A stretch of DNA of 64,000 nucleotides from CAWABB01 sp963780165 (GTDB taxonomy: Bacteria > Bacteroidota > Ignavibacteria > UBA10030 > UBA6906): contig CAWABB010000007.1 in NCBI GenBank assembly GCA_963780165.1, positions 1-64,000 on the forward strand. Direction: 5' to 3'. The position numbers and the translations under genes are program-made. Below are positions 22,004 to 32,636 of the stretch, piece by piece. The stretch's first letter is position 1. Every line of letters starts with the position of its first letter. The notes below the pieces were generated by a model. The model was not told the DNA's origin, did not search any database, and saw only the letters and a program-made list of their open reading frames with translations.

Positions 22004-23284
22004 GTGACCTTAGGCTTCGTGAACTTGGTGCGGCCCAGCCCGCGCCGTGTGATGCCCGACCACGGTTTGCTTCACCACACGACCGCCCGTGAGCAGACGG
22101 GGCGGTACACCCGGACTATCAACTCCACAGCCGACCTACGCGCCGTTGAAGGAGAATGGCGTGACCTCCACGAGCGTGCCGGAGGCACCGCGTTCCAGTC
22201 TTTTGATTGGATCGCGACATGGTACGGCCTCGTTGAAGCCACGATGCCTGTCAGGGTTCTGACATGCTGGGATCGACAGCAACTCGTCGGCGTATTCCCG
22301 CTCTCCCTCCAGCGAATGAACCTCGGCATCTGGCGAGTCAATCGTATCCGGTTTGCGGGCGAGTTCGGTGTCTATGGCGAGTATGCACCCCTCATCGATC
22401 CCGATTTCCTGCACCCCTGCATCGCAGCAGCAGCAGATTTCCTGGCCGAAGAGATCGCCGCAGGGCGCATCGACTTCGTTGATTTCTCGACATTCCGAGT
22501 TGAGTCGGCCATCATGCTGGCCCTTGCCGAGGCACTCCGAGAACGCGACCTCCATGTGAGCTGGGAAGCCACATTCATGCCGCGCGTCTCCATCGACCTT
22601 CCCGCAACGTGGGACGAATACATGAAGGGCTTGAAAGGCTCGCGAAGACGCGAGCTCAGAGGTGACACCAAGGCCCTCGACCGTCCCGACGTCAAGTTTG
22701 AAAGCATTCGGGACCCCGAGAAGGGACAGGCCATGATGGAGCACCTCATCACGCTCCATACGGCCAACTGGAAACGACGCGGTGCAGGCGGGCACTTTCG
22801 GACAGACAAGTATTTTGAAGAGTTCCTGCGTACCGTGACGCCCCTGCTGCTGCACCGAAATGAAGCAACAGTCTATACACTGTCACACAACGACAAGCCG
22901 GCGGTAATCGTCTTGAATTTCCACATCGGCAAGAACTACACGTCATATATAACAGGACGCGACCTGGATACCCAGCTGTCGGCCTCCAGTCCGGGTCGCA
23001 CGCTCTTCGGCTTCTGCATCAAAGATGCAATCGAACGGGGATTCGTCGACTTTGACTTCCTCGGCGGAGAACAACCATACAAGCTCAGCCTCGGCGGAAA
23101 CGTCTCACACTACGGTCGACTTCTCGCGAGGCAGAAGGGCATCGGCGCAATTCCGGCTCAGATTGCTCACGCGCTGCTCGAGTTCCGCTACGATGTCTTC
23201 ATCAAATTCTATCGTCACCGCGTGCTGCCCAGACTGAACAAGACCTTCCTACATCGGAAACACGCGGTCGTCAATCGTCCATAG
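22004..23284 (+). CDS. CelD-like GNAT-fold acyltransferase, copy 1
   Basis: 426 residues of the CelD/BcsL type (Acetyltransf_6, double GNAT fold related to FemAB). Family features: FQSFDWIATWYGLVE near residue 65; a central KGLKGSRRRELRGD basic segment; HTANWKRRGAGGHF; and the acyl-CoA-site strand FDFLGGEQPYKLSLGG near residue 350, matching the usual DFxxGxxxYK motif. GTG 22004 is preferred because its N-terminus aligns without gaps with that of the next gene (V-R-x3-R-R-V in both). Followed after ~50 bases by a close paralogue in the same direction. Proteins of this family occur in exopolysaccharide clusters, where acyl or amino-acyl transfer to sugars is suspected; substrate is unknown. Confidence 0.85.
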   Translation: MTLGFVNLVRPSPRRVMPDHGLLHHTTAREQTGRYTRTINSTADLRAVEGEWRDLHERAGGTAFQSFDWIATWYGLVEATMPVRVLTCWDRQQLVGVFPLSLQRMNLGIWRVNRIRFAGEFGVYGEYAPLIDPDFLHPCIAAAADFLAEEIAAGRIDFVDFSTFRVESAIMLALAEALRERDLHVSWEATFMPRVSIDLPATWDEYMKGLKGSRRRELRGDTKALDRPDVKFESIRDPEKGQAMMEHLITLHTANWKRRGAGGHFRTDKYFEEFLRTVTPLLLHRNEATVYTLSHNDKPAVIVLNFHIGKNYTSYITGRDLDTQLSASSPGRTLFGFCIKDAIERGFVDFDFLGGEQPYKLSLGGNVSHYGRLLARQKGIGAIPAQIAHALLEFRYDVFIKFYRHRVLPRLNKTFLHRKHAVVNRP

Positions 23285-23337
23285 TCCGGAGTGACTTGTC
23301 GATTGGTCCTGCCAATCGAAGGGGTATCGGGATTCAT

Positions 23338-24631
23338 GACCATAGTATTTCTCAGCGGTGTGCGCTGCGCTGTGCGTCGGGTGGCGGGGGATCGTACACC
23401 GAGCGACTCGGAATTCGTGGACGCGGGATTCGCGAAGGAACAGGCGTCCTTTCACACAAGGGTCCTCACCTCTGCCTCCGAACTGGGCACGGTGGAGCAG
23501 GAATGGCGGGCACTCCATCAACGATCCGGGGGCGCCGTCTTCCAGACGTACGAATGGCTGGCCACGTGGTACCGGATCGTCGAGCCCAGACTCCCCATCC
23601 GGCTCCTCACGTGCTGGGATGATCACAAGCTCGTTGGGCTGTTTCCGTTTTCCATTCAGCCGATCAACCTCGGCATCAGGCGAGTCAACCGTGTCCGGTT
23701 CGCGTGTGAGTACGGTGTATACGGCGAGTTTACCCCCCTGGTCGACCCTGATTTTCTCGAGCCCTGCACCTCCGCGGCAGCGGACTACCTTGCGACCGAA
23801 CTCGCTGCGGGCCGTATCGACTTCTGCGACTTCTGTGCATTCCGTGCCGAGTCACCTGTAATGCTCGGGTTAACTCAAGCCCTTCGAGAACGCAAGCTAC
23901 TAGTGGAGTGGGATGCGACATGCATGGGACATGTCTCCATAGACCTTGCTGCAACCTGGGATGAATACTTGACGGGGTTGAAGGGTAGGCAGAGGCGCGA
24001 GCTCAGGGGAGACATGAGAGCTCTGGACCGGCCAGATGTCAAGTTTGAAGTGATCCGGGACGCAGGCAGGGGGGAAGCCCTGCTGGAGCTCCTCATCAGT
24101 CTCCATACTGCGGCGTGGAAGCGTCGGGGTGCGGGAGGACACTTCCGCACAGACGAGTACTTCGAACAGTTTCTTCGAACTGTGACTCCGTTGCTGTTCC
24201 GTCAGGACAGCGCGACCGCGTACACTGTAATGCACAACGGCAAACCTGCCGTGGTAATTCTGAATTTTCACTCAGGCAGAAACTACACTGCTTATATCAC
24301 GGGACGAGACCTGGACAATGCTCTGGCCTCCGGCAGCCCCGGCAAGACACTGTGGGGCTTCTGCATCAAGGACGCAATCGAACGGGGATTTACTGACTTC
24401 GATTTCCTTGGCGGAGAGCAGCCGTACAAGCTAAGCCTCGGCGGAAGTGTTTCGTATTACGGCCGCCTGGTGGCCCGGCAACGCGGCGTGGCCGGACTAC
24501 CGGGCCTGCTTGCGCACGAGCTTCTCGAGGCACGGCACAGCATCCAGATAAAGTTCTACCGCCACCGCGTGTTGCCCAAAGTCAACAAGATCTTCCGAGA
24601 TCGCAAGCACCCGGCAGTCGATCATCCGTAG
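23338..24631 (+). CDS. CelD-like GNAT-fold acyltransferase, copy 2
   Basis: 431 residues, collinear with the preceding paralogue over the whole length: FQTYEWLATWYRIVEP, KGRQRRELRGDMRALDRPDV, HTAAWKRRGAGGHFRTDEYF, FDFLGGEQPYKLSLGGS. ATG 23338 is chosen by alignment with copy 1; an in-frame GTG at 23291 would add 16 residues that copy 1 lacks. Both copies end in RK/DRKH-AV-(N/D)-H/RP. The noncoding bases after each stop are also related (TTGTCGATTGGT followed by a GGGGTAT box). Two further fragments of this family lie at 50355 and 57050. Confidence 0.85.
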
Positions 24632-24725
24632 TCGACAGAAAATTGTCGATTGGTTCTGCAAGGTAGAGGGGTATAGCAGCTGAGAATTCGCCTGGACTTG
24701 GGCAGCTCCAGGGCAGGAAATAGCA

Positions 24726-24751
24726 CGGCCCGGACTTCCCTGCCCGGGCCG
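24726..24751. terminator. GC-rich hairpin after CelD-like copy 2
   Basis: CGGCCCGG ... CCGGGCCG with a 10-base loop, in the same position relative to the CelD-like 3' end as the hairpin at 50796-50825. Lacks a strong T-tract. Confidence 0.5.
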
Positions 24752-24776
24752 AGTTGCATACCGAGTGCCGCCGATT

Positions 24777-24830
24777 TTAACTTATAAGCACGAGCTTCTT
24801 GGCCTGCGCAAGGTCACCTGCTTTTTGATT
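24777..24830 (-). pseudogene. Remnant of a Type IX sorting tail
   Basis: On the minus strand only the last 17 residues and stop of a sorting domain survive (NQKAGDLAQAKKLVLIS). They match the end of the intact gene at 50850 (SGAGDFVQTKRLVLVR). Sequence further upstream on that strand has no sorting-domain or secreted-protein character. The rest of the gene has been deleted or replaced. Confidence 0.65.
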
Positions 24831-24831
24831 A

Positions 24832-25832
24832 GCCTTCCTCAGAATTGGGACATTTGGCCAAGCAGCGATGTCTGGGCTTTCTTTTCCCTCCCCAGAGTCC
24901 ACATGTAGTCCCTCCCGAATAGTCCTCACAAGGGGAAAATGAGAGTGGCGTGCGTCTTTCTGGCTAACCTCCCCCCGTCTCCGAATTCGGGGATGTAACA
25001 TCTTTAGTGTTTGCGTAATATCGCAAGACATTACGTTCCTCCATTTCTTGGCCGACAGTTCTCCAGCCCCGAGATAGAACGTTCGACAAAGCGATTTGCA
25101 GAATTCAAGTTAGCACGAAGGGATGTGCAGTGGGGTGAGCCTTGTCGCTCCGGGGGGGAGTCCCGACCTTTTGTCATCCGTCGGGGCCGGCATACCGCTT
25201 GCGGTGCTCTGGGTTTGGGACTCTCTCCATAAGAACTCCACAAACCCAGCGGAACTAAGCAGGGAGTATTCAGCTCTTCGGCCAGTGTCACCCCCGCACC
25301 TGTTTTATCCTCGGGCACCCTGCAAATCATGCTTGAATGCGCCACGACGGGAACGGATCCGCCGGGGGGATGGTTGCACTTGAAGATGCATAACTTATCA
25401 GAGCGAAGGTTCAGCTGGAGAGTCTGCATCGAAAACGCGACGTCGCCTCCACTTATGTGTCCTCGCTTTTGTAGGTGATTGAACGCTAATTGGAATGTTT
25501 CACTCCGCAAGATCAAAGATGCTATATTTCAGAGCAGAGTTCCAAGTTCGACTGCATTCTCCAGGGGAACACGGAATGATGCTGACAACGTCATTAGATC
25601 ACCTCTTTGATATGCGGTCGCAGAAAAATTGTTGTCGAAGAATTGTCGTCGGATTTTGAAAGTCCTTCTTGAATTTCGAAAGGTGGCCTTCACGTGTATG
25701 TCCTTTGAACGGTACCCCGAGGGATGTATCGTGGCTGCCCGTAAGGTTCTGCACATGCCCTTTCAAATTGGCATTTGGCGGAACCTTCAGTTGCACTCAT
25801 TGAGTGGCGGGGAAAAGTGAAGGGAGAGTCGC
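24832..25832. other. 1-kb region without a recognisable gene
   Basis: A 161-codon minus-strand frame (25031-25516) and several shorter frames exist, but their composition (many Arg, Pro, Cys, Ser and no hydrophobic rhythm) does not look coding. The region separates the CelD-like pair from the exopolysaccharide operon and presumably contains the operon promoter, which I could not locate with confidence. Confidence 0.5.
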
Positions 25833-26888
25833 GTGGATGAGGTGCCCTTTGTTTCCGTCCTGATGCCAGTGCGGAATGAGGCCGATCATATTGGGAGGAG
25901 TCTGGGTGCGGTGCTTGCCCAGGACTATCCTCCGGGGAAGCTGGAAATCCTGGTGATCGATGGGATGTCGACAGACGGAACCCGGGAGGCCATCAACCAT
26001 CTCAAAGGCGGCCGCCTGGCTTTGCGCCTGCTTGATAACCCCCGGCAAACTACACCGTCTGCATTGAATATTGGTGTGCGCGAAAGCATCGGCGAGATAG
26101 TCCTGCGCGTGGATGGTCACACGACCATCGAGCCAGGGTATATCCGTCAATGCATCGATGTCCTTCTTCGCACCGGCGCGAGCAATGTCGGTGGGGCCAT
26201 GCGTGCTGAAGGGCTGACTGATTTCGGCAGGGCAGTCGCCCGGGTGACCTCCTCACGTTTTGGCATTGGCGGAGCAAAGTTCCACTACCTTCAGAAAGAG
26301 GAAACGGTCGACACTGTCTATATGGGGGCCTGGCCGAAGTCAGTGTTCGAACGAATTGGATTGTTTGACGAAGAAATGGTGAGAAACCAGGACGATGAGT
26401 TCAATTTCCGTCTGAGACGAAACGGAGGAACAATCGTCTGTTCGCCGGCCATCCGATCGACGTACTTCAACCGATCTACGCCGATGGGATTGATGAAGCA
26501 GTATTTCCAGTACGGGTTTTGGAAGATCAGAGTCTTGCAGAAGCACCCCCGGCAGATGAGGCTCTATCATTTTGCCCCGTTGGGGTTGGTCTTGGTTCTC
26601 TTCCTGTCACTGGACGCCAGTTTGTTCTATAATAGATATGTCATTGTCTTTGCTTCTATCGTTGTTTTTTACGCCGGGGCCGGACTGGTGTCCGTCACCC
26701 GACTCTCGGGGCTCGTAGGAATTCGGCAGCGATTATTTGCGATGTCGGCCGCACCGATGATACACCTCTCGTATGGTACTGGCTTTCTGGTCGGTGCAGT
26801 ATACTTTGCATACAAATGGAAAGACTTTCTCAAAGGGTACTGGCTTCAGAGGCGAAGGCAGTCACGGGTCACTGAATCAAGCGGTTGA
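25833..26888 (+). CDS. GT2 glycosyltransferase, succinoglycan ExoA-like
   Basis: 351 residues. The GT-A N-terminus is VSVLMPVRNEADHIGRSL followed by VIDGMSTDGTREA (nucleotide-binding Asp) and VDGHTTIEPGY in place of the DxD. VRNQDDEFNFRLRRNGG supplies the general-base Asp region characteristic of ExoA-like enzymes. Three hydrophobic segments in the last ~110 residues anchor it in the inner membrane. GTG 25833 follows AAGGGAGAG. It is the first gene of the exopolysaccharide operon and lies 34 bases before the Wzc-like gene, so it probably acts early in repeat-unit assembly on the lipid carrier. Confidence 0.85.
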   Translation: MDEVPFVSVLMPVRNEADHIGRSLGAVLAQDYPPGKLEILVIDGMSTDGTREAINHLKGGRLALRLLDNPRQTTPSALNIGVRESIGEIVLRVDGHTTIEPGYIRQCIDVLLRTGASNVGGAMRAEGLTDFGRAVARVTSSRFGIGGAKFHYLQKEETVDTVYMGAWPKSVFERIGLFDEEMVRNQDDEFNFRLRRNGGTIVCSPAIRSTYFNRSTPMGLMKQYFQYGFWKIRVLQKHPRQMRLYHFAPLGLVLVLFLSLDASLFYNRYVIVFASIVVFYAGAGLVSVTRLSGLVGIRQRLFAMSAAPMIHLSYGTGFLVGAVYFAYKWKDFLKGYWLQRRRQSRVTESSG

Positions 26889-26922
26889 CTCCTTCAGCGG
26901 ATTATCGACCAAGAGGGTGAGA

Positions 26923-29217
26923 ATGGCAGATGTCGATTCAACACTTGAGGTACGCTCGGGCGCACGATTTCGGGAGATCCTTGCACTTCTTTACCGCGGA
27001 CGATGGATAGTCCTCGTGTGTGGGACCCTGGGTCTCGGCGGCATGTGGGTCTACACGGCGTTGACGCCTCCGACCTTCGAGTCCAAGGCGATGGTTCTGA
27101 TCAATCGAAAGAACCGGCAGGGATTCAATCCGTTTGCAGATGCTGTCGACCGGCGGGAAGAGAAACTCGCAAATGAATTGGCAACGCTCAAGACACGGAT
27201 GATCGCGAGAAAAGTCGCTCAAGTGTTGCTACAGATCCGATATGCAGATTCCTCGAGCGGCAAGATTATGTCCATCCTTCTTCGGAATCCCGAGAAGAAG
27301 GGCGATTCTGCGCTTGATTCTGTCAAAGCTGTCGCATCACGATTGCAGACGTCCGTGCGATTCTCACCGGAGGTGGAATCGGATGTAATTAGCATCACGG
27401 CCGTGCGTCCAGATCCCTATGAAGCCGCAGTGGTTGCAGGGACATTTGCAGATGTGTACCGGGAGCAAGTAATGCTTCAGAGCCGCTCCCAATCACGATC
27501 GGTCAGGGAATTCCTGGAGGGGCGACTGGGTGAGCAACGGGCACAGTTGAACAGGGCGGAGTCCTCGGTCAAGGAGTACATGCAGACCACCGGTGTTGTT
27601 TCGCTTGATGGTGAATCCAACCGAGTTGTTCAGGAACTTGCCGCACTTGAAGGCAAGAGGGATGGGCTGAGCGTCGAGATTGAGAGTCTGAGCCGCAAGG
27701 TCAAATCGATCGAGGCAGACCTCGTCCAACAAGGAAGTACCACTCCGAGTGTCGCTGCCCAGGCGGACGACTCCTACATCCGATTGTTGCAGGAACAGAT
27801 CGCCCGGCTCGAGGTTTCACGCGATGTTATGACTGCGCAAACCGATCCGCAGATCCTCAAGCAGGATATGTATCGCGACCGCCTGAGAATATCGACGATC
27901 AGCTCGGTGCGTTGCGTAAGAAACTCGAGATGCGGACCGAAGATATGATTCAGGGATATATCCAGGGTACCGGTGGCTCGGGTCAGTCAGACGTCCTGGG
28001 AAACGTCCGTGGTCTCAAGCAGCTCTTGCTCGAATCGCGCTTCCAACTGGAGGGGCTGCAAACGCAACGAAAAGCACTCGACGAAATTGTTGCGGGGTAC
28101 GACGCACGATTTCGCAATATCCCCCAGCAGAGCATTGAGTTTGCGCGCCTGCAGCGTGAGCGATTAGGCGCGGAGCGGCTGTATACGCTGCTGGAGGAGA
28201 AGTTTAACGAATCGACGATCACAGAGAAGTCCGAATTTGGCAATGTCGAGATCATTGAAGACCCGGAACCATCATTTTCGCCCGTCAGCCCCAGTCTTCG
28301 CGACAAACCTGCTCCTCGGTCTCGTTCTCGGTCTCGGCTTCGGTGTGGCCGTCGTCCTTGCAAAGGAATCCCTGGATTTGCGCGTGCAAACTCCGGAACA
28401 GCTCAAGCGTCACGGCTACGTATCCCTGGCTGAAGTGGGAACCTTCGAAAGGGAATTCAAGACGCTACCCAAGCATGGAACGATGCCGCCTGATGTCCTC
28501 AGCTTTGACAAGGCGCTCTGGCTTATCTTCAATCCTCTCTCGTTTCTTGCGGAATCGTATCGACGGTTGCGCTCTTCGCTCCTCTACATGACCGTTGAGC
28601 AGTCCAGACATATGATAGCATTCACAAGCCCCAACCCCGCGGAAGGGAAAAGTACAACCATCAGCAACCTCGCAATCTCACTAGCCGAAACAAAGAAAAG
28701 GGTTCTCCTTGTTGATGCCGATCTACGGCGTCCATCGATCCATCGACTGTTTGGCCTTGACGTCTCTCCTGGGTTGTCCGATGTTCTCACACGTGGAGTG
28801 CAATTCGGCGATGTCATACGTGAACATGTCCTTCCGAGCTTGGATGTGATCACTGCTGGGAAGGGAGCGAGAACGCCATCGAGCGTCTTTGGTGGGCCGG
28901 ATATGGCAACGATGTTCGCTACATTAAGTCAGGCTTACGATTGGATCCTTGTGGATGCTCCACCGATTCTGTTTGTGAATGATGGTGCTGTTATTGCTGC
29001 ATTGTCCAATGCGTGTATTCTCACAGTAAATGCTGGCACGACGAGGATGGAAGACCTGGATCGTTCTGCCGCGCTAGTGAAAGCAGCCGGCGGACGAGTG
29101 CTGGGTGTCGTGGTCAACCGGTTTGATCCCAAACGAGCCTATGGAGCATACTATGGGACATCGCGATATGGGCACTATTATTCCAAGCATGGATATGGAG
29201 AAAAAGACATAGCTTAG
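26923..29217 (+). pseudogene. Wzc-like chain-length determinant/tyrosine autokinase, two compensating frameshifts
   Basis: 764 residues from ATG 26923 (after AGAGGGTG) to 29217. Wzz domain: N-terminal transmembrane helix (RWIVLVCGTLGLGGMWVYTA), then a coiled-coil-rich periplasmic part, second membrane helix LLLGLVLGLGFGVAVVLA, and the BY-kinase domain. Walker A is a variant (NPAEGKSTT), Walker A' is VLLVDADLRRP and Walker B is WILVDAPPI. The C-terminal tail carries seven tyrosines in ~25 residues (YGAYYGTSRYGHYYSKHGYG), the autophosphorylation cluster. Frame leaves at ~27885 and returns at ~28290; total length is a multiple of three. It would control polymer length and export by cycles of tyrosine phosphorylation. 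Confidence 0.88.
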
Positions 29218-29367
29218 GACCACTGGAGAGTGTTCAGTTTCTGCTCCCTTCTACCGACATTGTCGAACGCCAGTCAAGTGCATCTGAACAGGTCCCGTGT
29301 CTTTTGACATTCTCTTATTCGGCCATTGTGATGTCCATCGAAGCTCTGGTGAGACGCTGGGAGGATC

Positions 29368-30522
29368 ATGATTGGATGTGAGATAGTCTCCTATCGAAAG
29401 AATATCTTGGTGTCGATCGCCGTCGCCATTGTGCTCTGTTGTTTGTTTGCCGAGTGTACGCAGCAGATGTCGGATCAACCGAACTCGGAATCGCATTCTA
29501 GTCTTCCGGTTATCTATGCATCGCCTGCTGGTGGAATCCAGGGATCAGGCACCCGTGATGATCCTGTGGATTTGAACACGGGACTGTCTCATGTGAGGGG
29601 GGATACCGTGCTGGAGCTGATGGGTGGTATCTACCGGATACCGAATGGTAGTATTCTTTATTTGGGGGGCCTGGGGAGCCCCAGAAGCACAATCAGAGCT
29701 GCCTCAGGCGAGAGGCCAATTGTCACGGGGGAGAATGGTCTTCCTCCGTACATTTATGTGCAAAACAGCACGAGAGTCGAGGGAATCTGGTTTGGAGGGG
29801 CAGCGGATTCGGTAGACACGCCAATCAATATGAGTAACGATGATGAGATCGTGGGATGTGTCTTCTGGGGCTACTATGGAGGTATCGCCGATGCCAGCAA
29901 GCACAACTTATACGAAAACAATCTGTTTGTGAATTGCGGGAGGGGGACGTTGTACCATCCGATCTACATTTCGGGGCAATCAGTCTCCTGGGACAGCTGT
30001 ACGATCGTCCGCCGGAATGTGTTTGTGGGCGGGGAAGGATGGGCGATACACTTGTGGCATGGCCCGACCTATGTAAAGGTTGAGAACAATTTCGTGGGCA
30101 ATGTGAGTCATTGTTTTGCCAGTGACGGTGTTCCCGTGATTGCACGTGATAATGTCTTCTGGAGCCATACAGCTCAGCCAACGATAGTGATTCGCGGAGA
30201 CATGAACCTGTCACATAACCTGATCGGCAAGAACCACACTTACTATGAATATCGGGATCCGGCAGCGCTCCGCGTAACGGCGGATCGAAATAGCTTCATC
30301 GAGCCGGCATCGCCTGGGGGACCCTTCGGAACAAACCCCATCCGATGGGATGAAACGGAAACGGAGCTTCGTTTGGGAACTCGTGCGGCGAACATCTACA
30401 GCGCAATTTCTGTCTTGGAAGATGTCTTCAAGCAACCCGCTGCGTCTATCCAGACGAACCCCACACCAGGCCGGAAATGGCTTGTGTTGCTCGAAGCGCT
30501 GGATTATTGGAGTGCCCATTGA
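29368..30522 (+). CDS. Exported right-handed beta-helix protein
   Basis: 384 residues. Hydrophobic signal segment ILVSIAVAIVLCCLFAEC suggests export; a Cys follows but the preceding residues (FAE) do not make a good lipobox. The mature part begins VIYASPAGGIQGSGTRDDP with the DPV/DDP turn found in parallel beta-helix proteins and then shows repeated short strands with Asn ladders (NNLFVNCGRGTLYHPIYISG, RRNVFVGGEGWAIHLWHG). Such proteins act as polysaccharide lyases, epimerases or binders. No catalytic triad is evident. Its place inside the exopolysaccharide operon suggests it acts on the exported polymer in the periplasm or on the surface. Confidence 0.75.
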   Translation: MIGCEIVSYRKNILVSIAVAIVLCCLFAECTQQMSDQPNSESHSSLPVIYASPAGGIQGSGTRDDPVDLNTGLSHVRGDTVLELMGGIYRIPNGSILYLGGLGSPRSTIRAASGERPIVTGENGLPPYIYVQNSTRVEGIWFGGAADSVDTPINMSNDDEIVGCVFWGYYGGIADASKHNLYENNLFVNCGRGTLYHPIYISGQSVSWDSCTIVRRNVFVGGEGWAIHLWHGPTYVKVENNFVGNVSHCFASDGVPVIARDNVFWSHTAQPTIVIRGDMNLSHNLIGKNHTYYEYRDPAALRVTADRNSFIEPASPGGPFGTNPIRWDETETELRLGTRAANIYSAISVLEDVFKQPAASIQTNPTPGRKWLVLLEALDYWSAH

Positions 30523-30600
30523 GTGTCCGTACACTCCTGAATTTCCGGTTGAATACAATCCATATTTGACCACTTAGAAATTGACATGTCCACGTGACAA

Positions 30601-32514
30601 ATGCAGAGTGTTGATGGAAGGAAACACGATACGGTAGACCGCAAGACACGACCAATGGAAGGAGAAACGCTTTACCGGATAAGGACTGAACAGTCGCCCT
30701 CTCAGAAAGGGGGTCGGACGAGCTGGAAACCCTCACGGTTTGAGTACCTCGTCTTCGGGGTAGTGATCCTCGGCTTCATGCTTAGAGTGACAGGGATCAG
30801 CTTCGGCTTGCCGCTACATTTGCATCCCGACGAGGCAACGCAAGTGGAAAATGCCAGGAGCGTGCTTCGGGGTCAGATCAACCCTGGATTTTTCAGATAT
30901 CCATCCTTCATGATCTACCAGCTGGCCTTCATTTACGGGATAGCAGAATCAATGGCGTCTGTGCTATCTCTTGGCCTTTCCAATGCAGACTACTACCTGT
31001 TCGCGCGCCTGCTTTCTGCAACATACGGGGCCCTAACAATCGGGGCGGTTTATCTGCTCGGACGAGTTATCGTCGATCGATCCGTGGGTATGATTGCCGG
31101 AAGCTTGCTGGCGATCTCCCCCGACCATATCCGCGAATCACACTATGCAACGGTCGATGTGGCAATGGTATTCTGGTCGGTGCTTGCGATGGCGCTCGTC
31201 ATATGGGCTATAGACAGAGGCGAGCGAATGAAATTGTATCTGGCAGGTATTGCTGCAGGCCTTGCGCTTTCGTCAAAATACTCGGCCATCTACATCCTCC
31301 CCTCGATGTTCGGCGCCATTGGGTGGGCGATCTGGACCGCCGATGCAGGACAACGCAAGCCACAGACACGTGTGAGTACCAGGGTGCTGTTCATAGTTCT
31401 CGGTGCGTTTATGCTCTTGCTCTTCTTGTGCTTTCCCAAAGCGAGAGTCATCGAGGCTCTGCGGACTTGGACGACTGACGGCATCATTGAAAGAGAGTAT
31501 CTGGGGCTTTTTGATCGAATCCTCGTTCTTGGCAGTTTGGGTGGCGCAGGATTGATGCTTTTCGGAATTTTTTCGCTGCGGACGCACTGGATTCAGCGCC
31601 TGCAAGCATGCATGATCGATCGGCGCTTCCTCGGGACTGGCGCCATTATCGTGGGGACATTTGCCGTCACATCCCCGTTCGTGCTTCTGGATCTGCCGCA
31701 TTCTGCGCGCGATATCATGTACGAGTACAGACACGTATCAATCGGCAGCGCGGCGCACTTCAGCCAGAATGATCCAATCGTGAACACTGTGAAACCGAAA
31801 GGGGCCTTTCCCGAGCCGTCATATTACTGGGATTGGTGGTGGCGACAGCATGGCTGGATCGTATCGATACTTGTTCTTGCCGGAGTGACGGTCCTTCTTC
31901 GAAAAGACTCACGTGCTGTTGCTGTTACCGGTCCCGTCGTTCTTCTACTCTTTCTTTCCCTGACAGCCGCAGGAAACAAAGCTGATCGCTATGCATTGCT
32001 TTCACTCCCATTGCTCTATGTGTTTGCGGGTGCTGCCATTGGAGCAATGAGCAACGTCAGATTTGGAGGTGCCTCCAACTTCCTGCAAATAGCCGTCCTT
32101 GGAGCCGCCTGTGTCATTCCCGTGCAGTCGACTGTAGATGTGTTCCGACGGGAATTCGTTCACCCAGAGACCCGGGAGCTGGCATACCAATGGCTTATGG
32201 AGCATGGTGAGCCAGGCTCGACCATGGTTCGTGAAGCCTATACTCCAGACATCGAGACAGTGCCAACCCCCTTTCACGTTTTGGCCTTTCAACGGAGCGT
32301 CTTCGACAGCACATCTCTGGAGCAATGGCACGACGCGGGCGTCCGCTATTTCATTATTGGTCGGATGCGAACTTGGTTTGAAGAGAATGCGTCTTATTAT
32401 CCCTTCCAAGCGCAGAATTACAGGTTGCTGGTTGAACGTGCACATCTGCTTCAGGAATTCAAAGCCTCCGAAGATGTCTCAGGCTCATCAATTTGGATTT
32501 ACAGGATTGAGTAA
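30601..32514 (+). CDS. GT39-like membrane glycosyltransferase
   Basis: 637 residues with about eleven or twelve membrane helices beginning near residue 45. The first extracytoplasmic loop has HPDEATQ; the Asp-Glu pair is the signature of GT-C enzymes such as ArnT and protein O-mannosyltransferases that use polyprenyl-phosphate sugars. A second loop contains SPDHIRESHYATVDVAM. The soluble C-terminus (~120 residues) ends IWIYRIE. Likely transfers a sugar from a lipid-linked donor on the periplasmic face. ATG 30601 is the first in-frame ATG; the predicted cytoplasmic N-terminus of ~45 residues is longer than usual, so the ATG at residue 19 is possible. Confidence 0.82.
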   Translation: MQSVDGRKHDTVDRKTRPMEGETLYRIRTEQSPSQKGGRTSWKPSRFEYLVFGVVILGFMLRVTGISFGLPLHLHPDEATQVENARSVLRGQINPGFFRYPSFMIYQLAFIYGIAESMASVLSLGLSNADYYLFARLLSATYGALTIGAVYLLGRVIVDRSVGMIAGSLLAISPDHIRESHYATVDVAMVFWSVLAMALVIWAIDRGERMKLYLAGIAAGLALSSKYSAIYILPSMFGAIGWAIWTADAGQRKPQTRVSTRVLFIVLGAFMLLLFLCFPKARVIEALRTWTTDGIIEREYLGLFDRILVLGSLGGAGLMLFGIFSLRTHWIQRLQACMIDRRFLGTGAIIVGTFAVTSPFVLLDLPHSARDIMYEYRHVSIGSAAHFSQNDPIVNTVKPKGAFPEPSYYWDWWWRQHGWIVSILVLAGVTVLLRKDSRAVAVTGPVVLLLFLSLTAAGNKADRYALLSLPLLYVFAGAAIGAMSNVRFGGASNFLQIAVLGAACVIPVQSTVDVFRREFVHPETRELAYQWLMEHGEPGSTMVREAYTPDIETVPTPFHVLAFQRSVFDSTSLEQWHDAGVRYFIIGRMRTWFEENASYYPFQAQNYRLLVERAHLLQEFKASEDVSGSSIWIYRIE

Positions 32515-32636
32515 GTGTGTCACAAACGCCTATATTGGCCTGTCCTCCTGAGCTGTGGCTCTCTCTCGTCGTTCAACAGGTGAGCTCCAAATAGCGATCG
32601 TGTCGAACTATTGATCGGGGATTCGCTCGCGCCCAG

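Noticed and set aside
25031..25516. 161-codon minus-strand frame
   Set aside because: Composition is unlike the neighbouring proteins, no start site or known motif, and it overlaps other equally long random frames.
26773..26922. Longer N-terminus for the Wzc-like protein
   Set aside because: It overlaps the upstream glycosyltransferase; ATG 26923 has a good Shine-Dalgarno site and fits the usual Wzz start.
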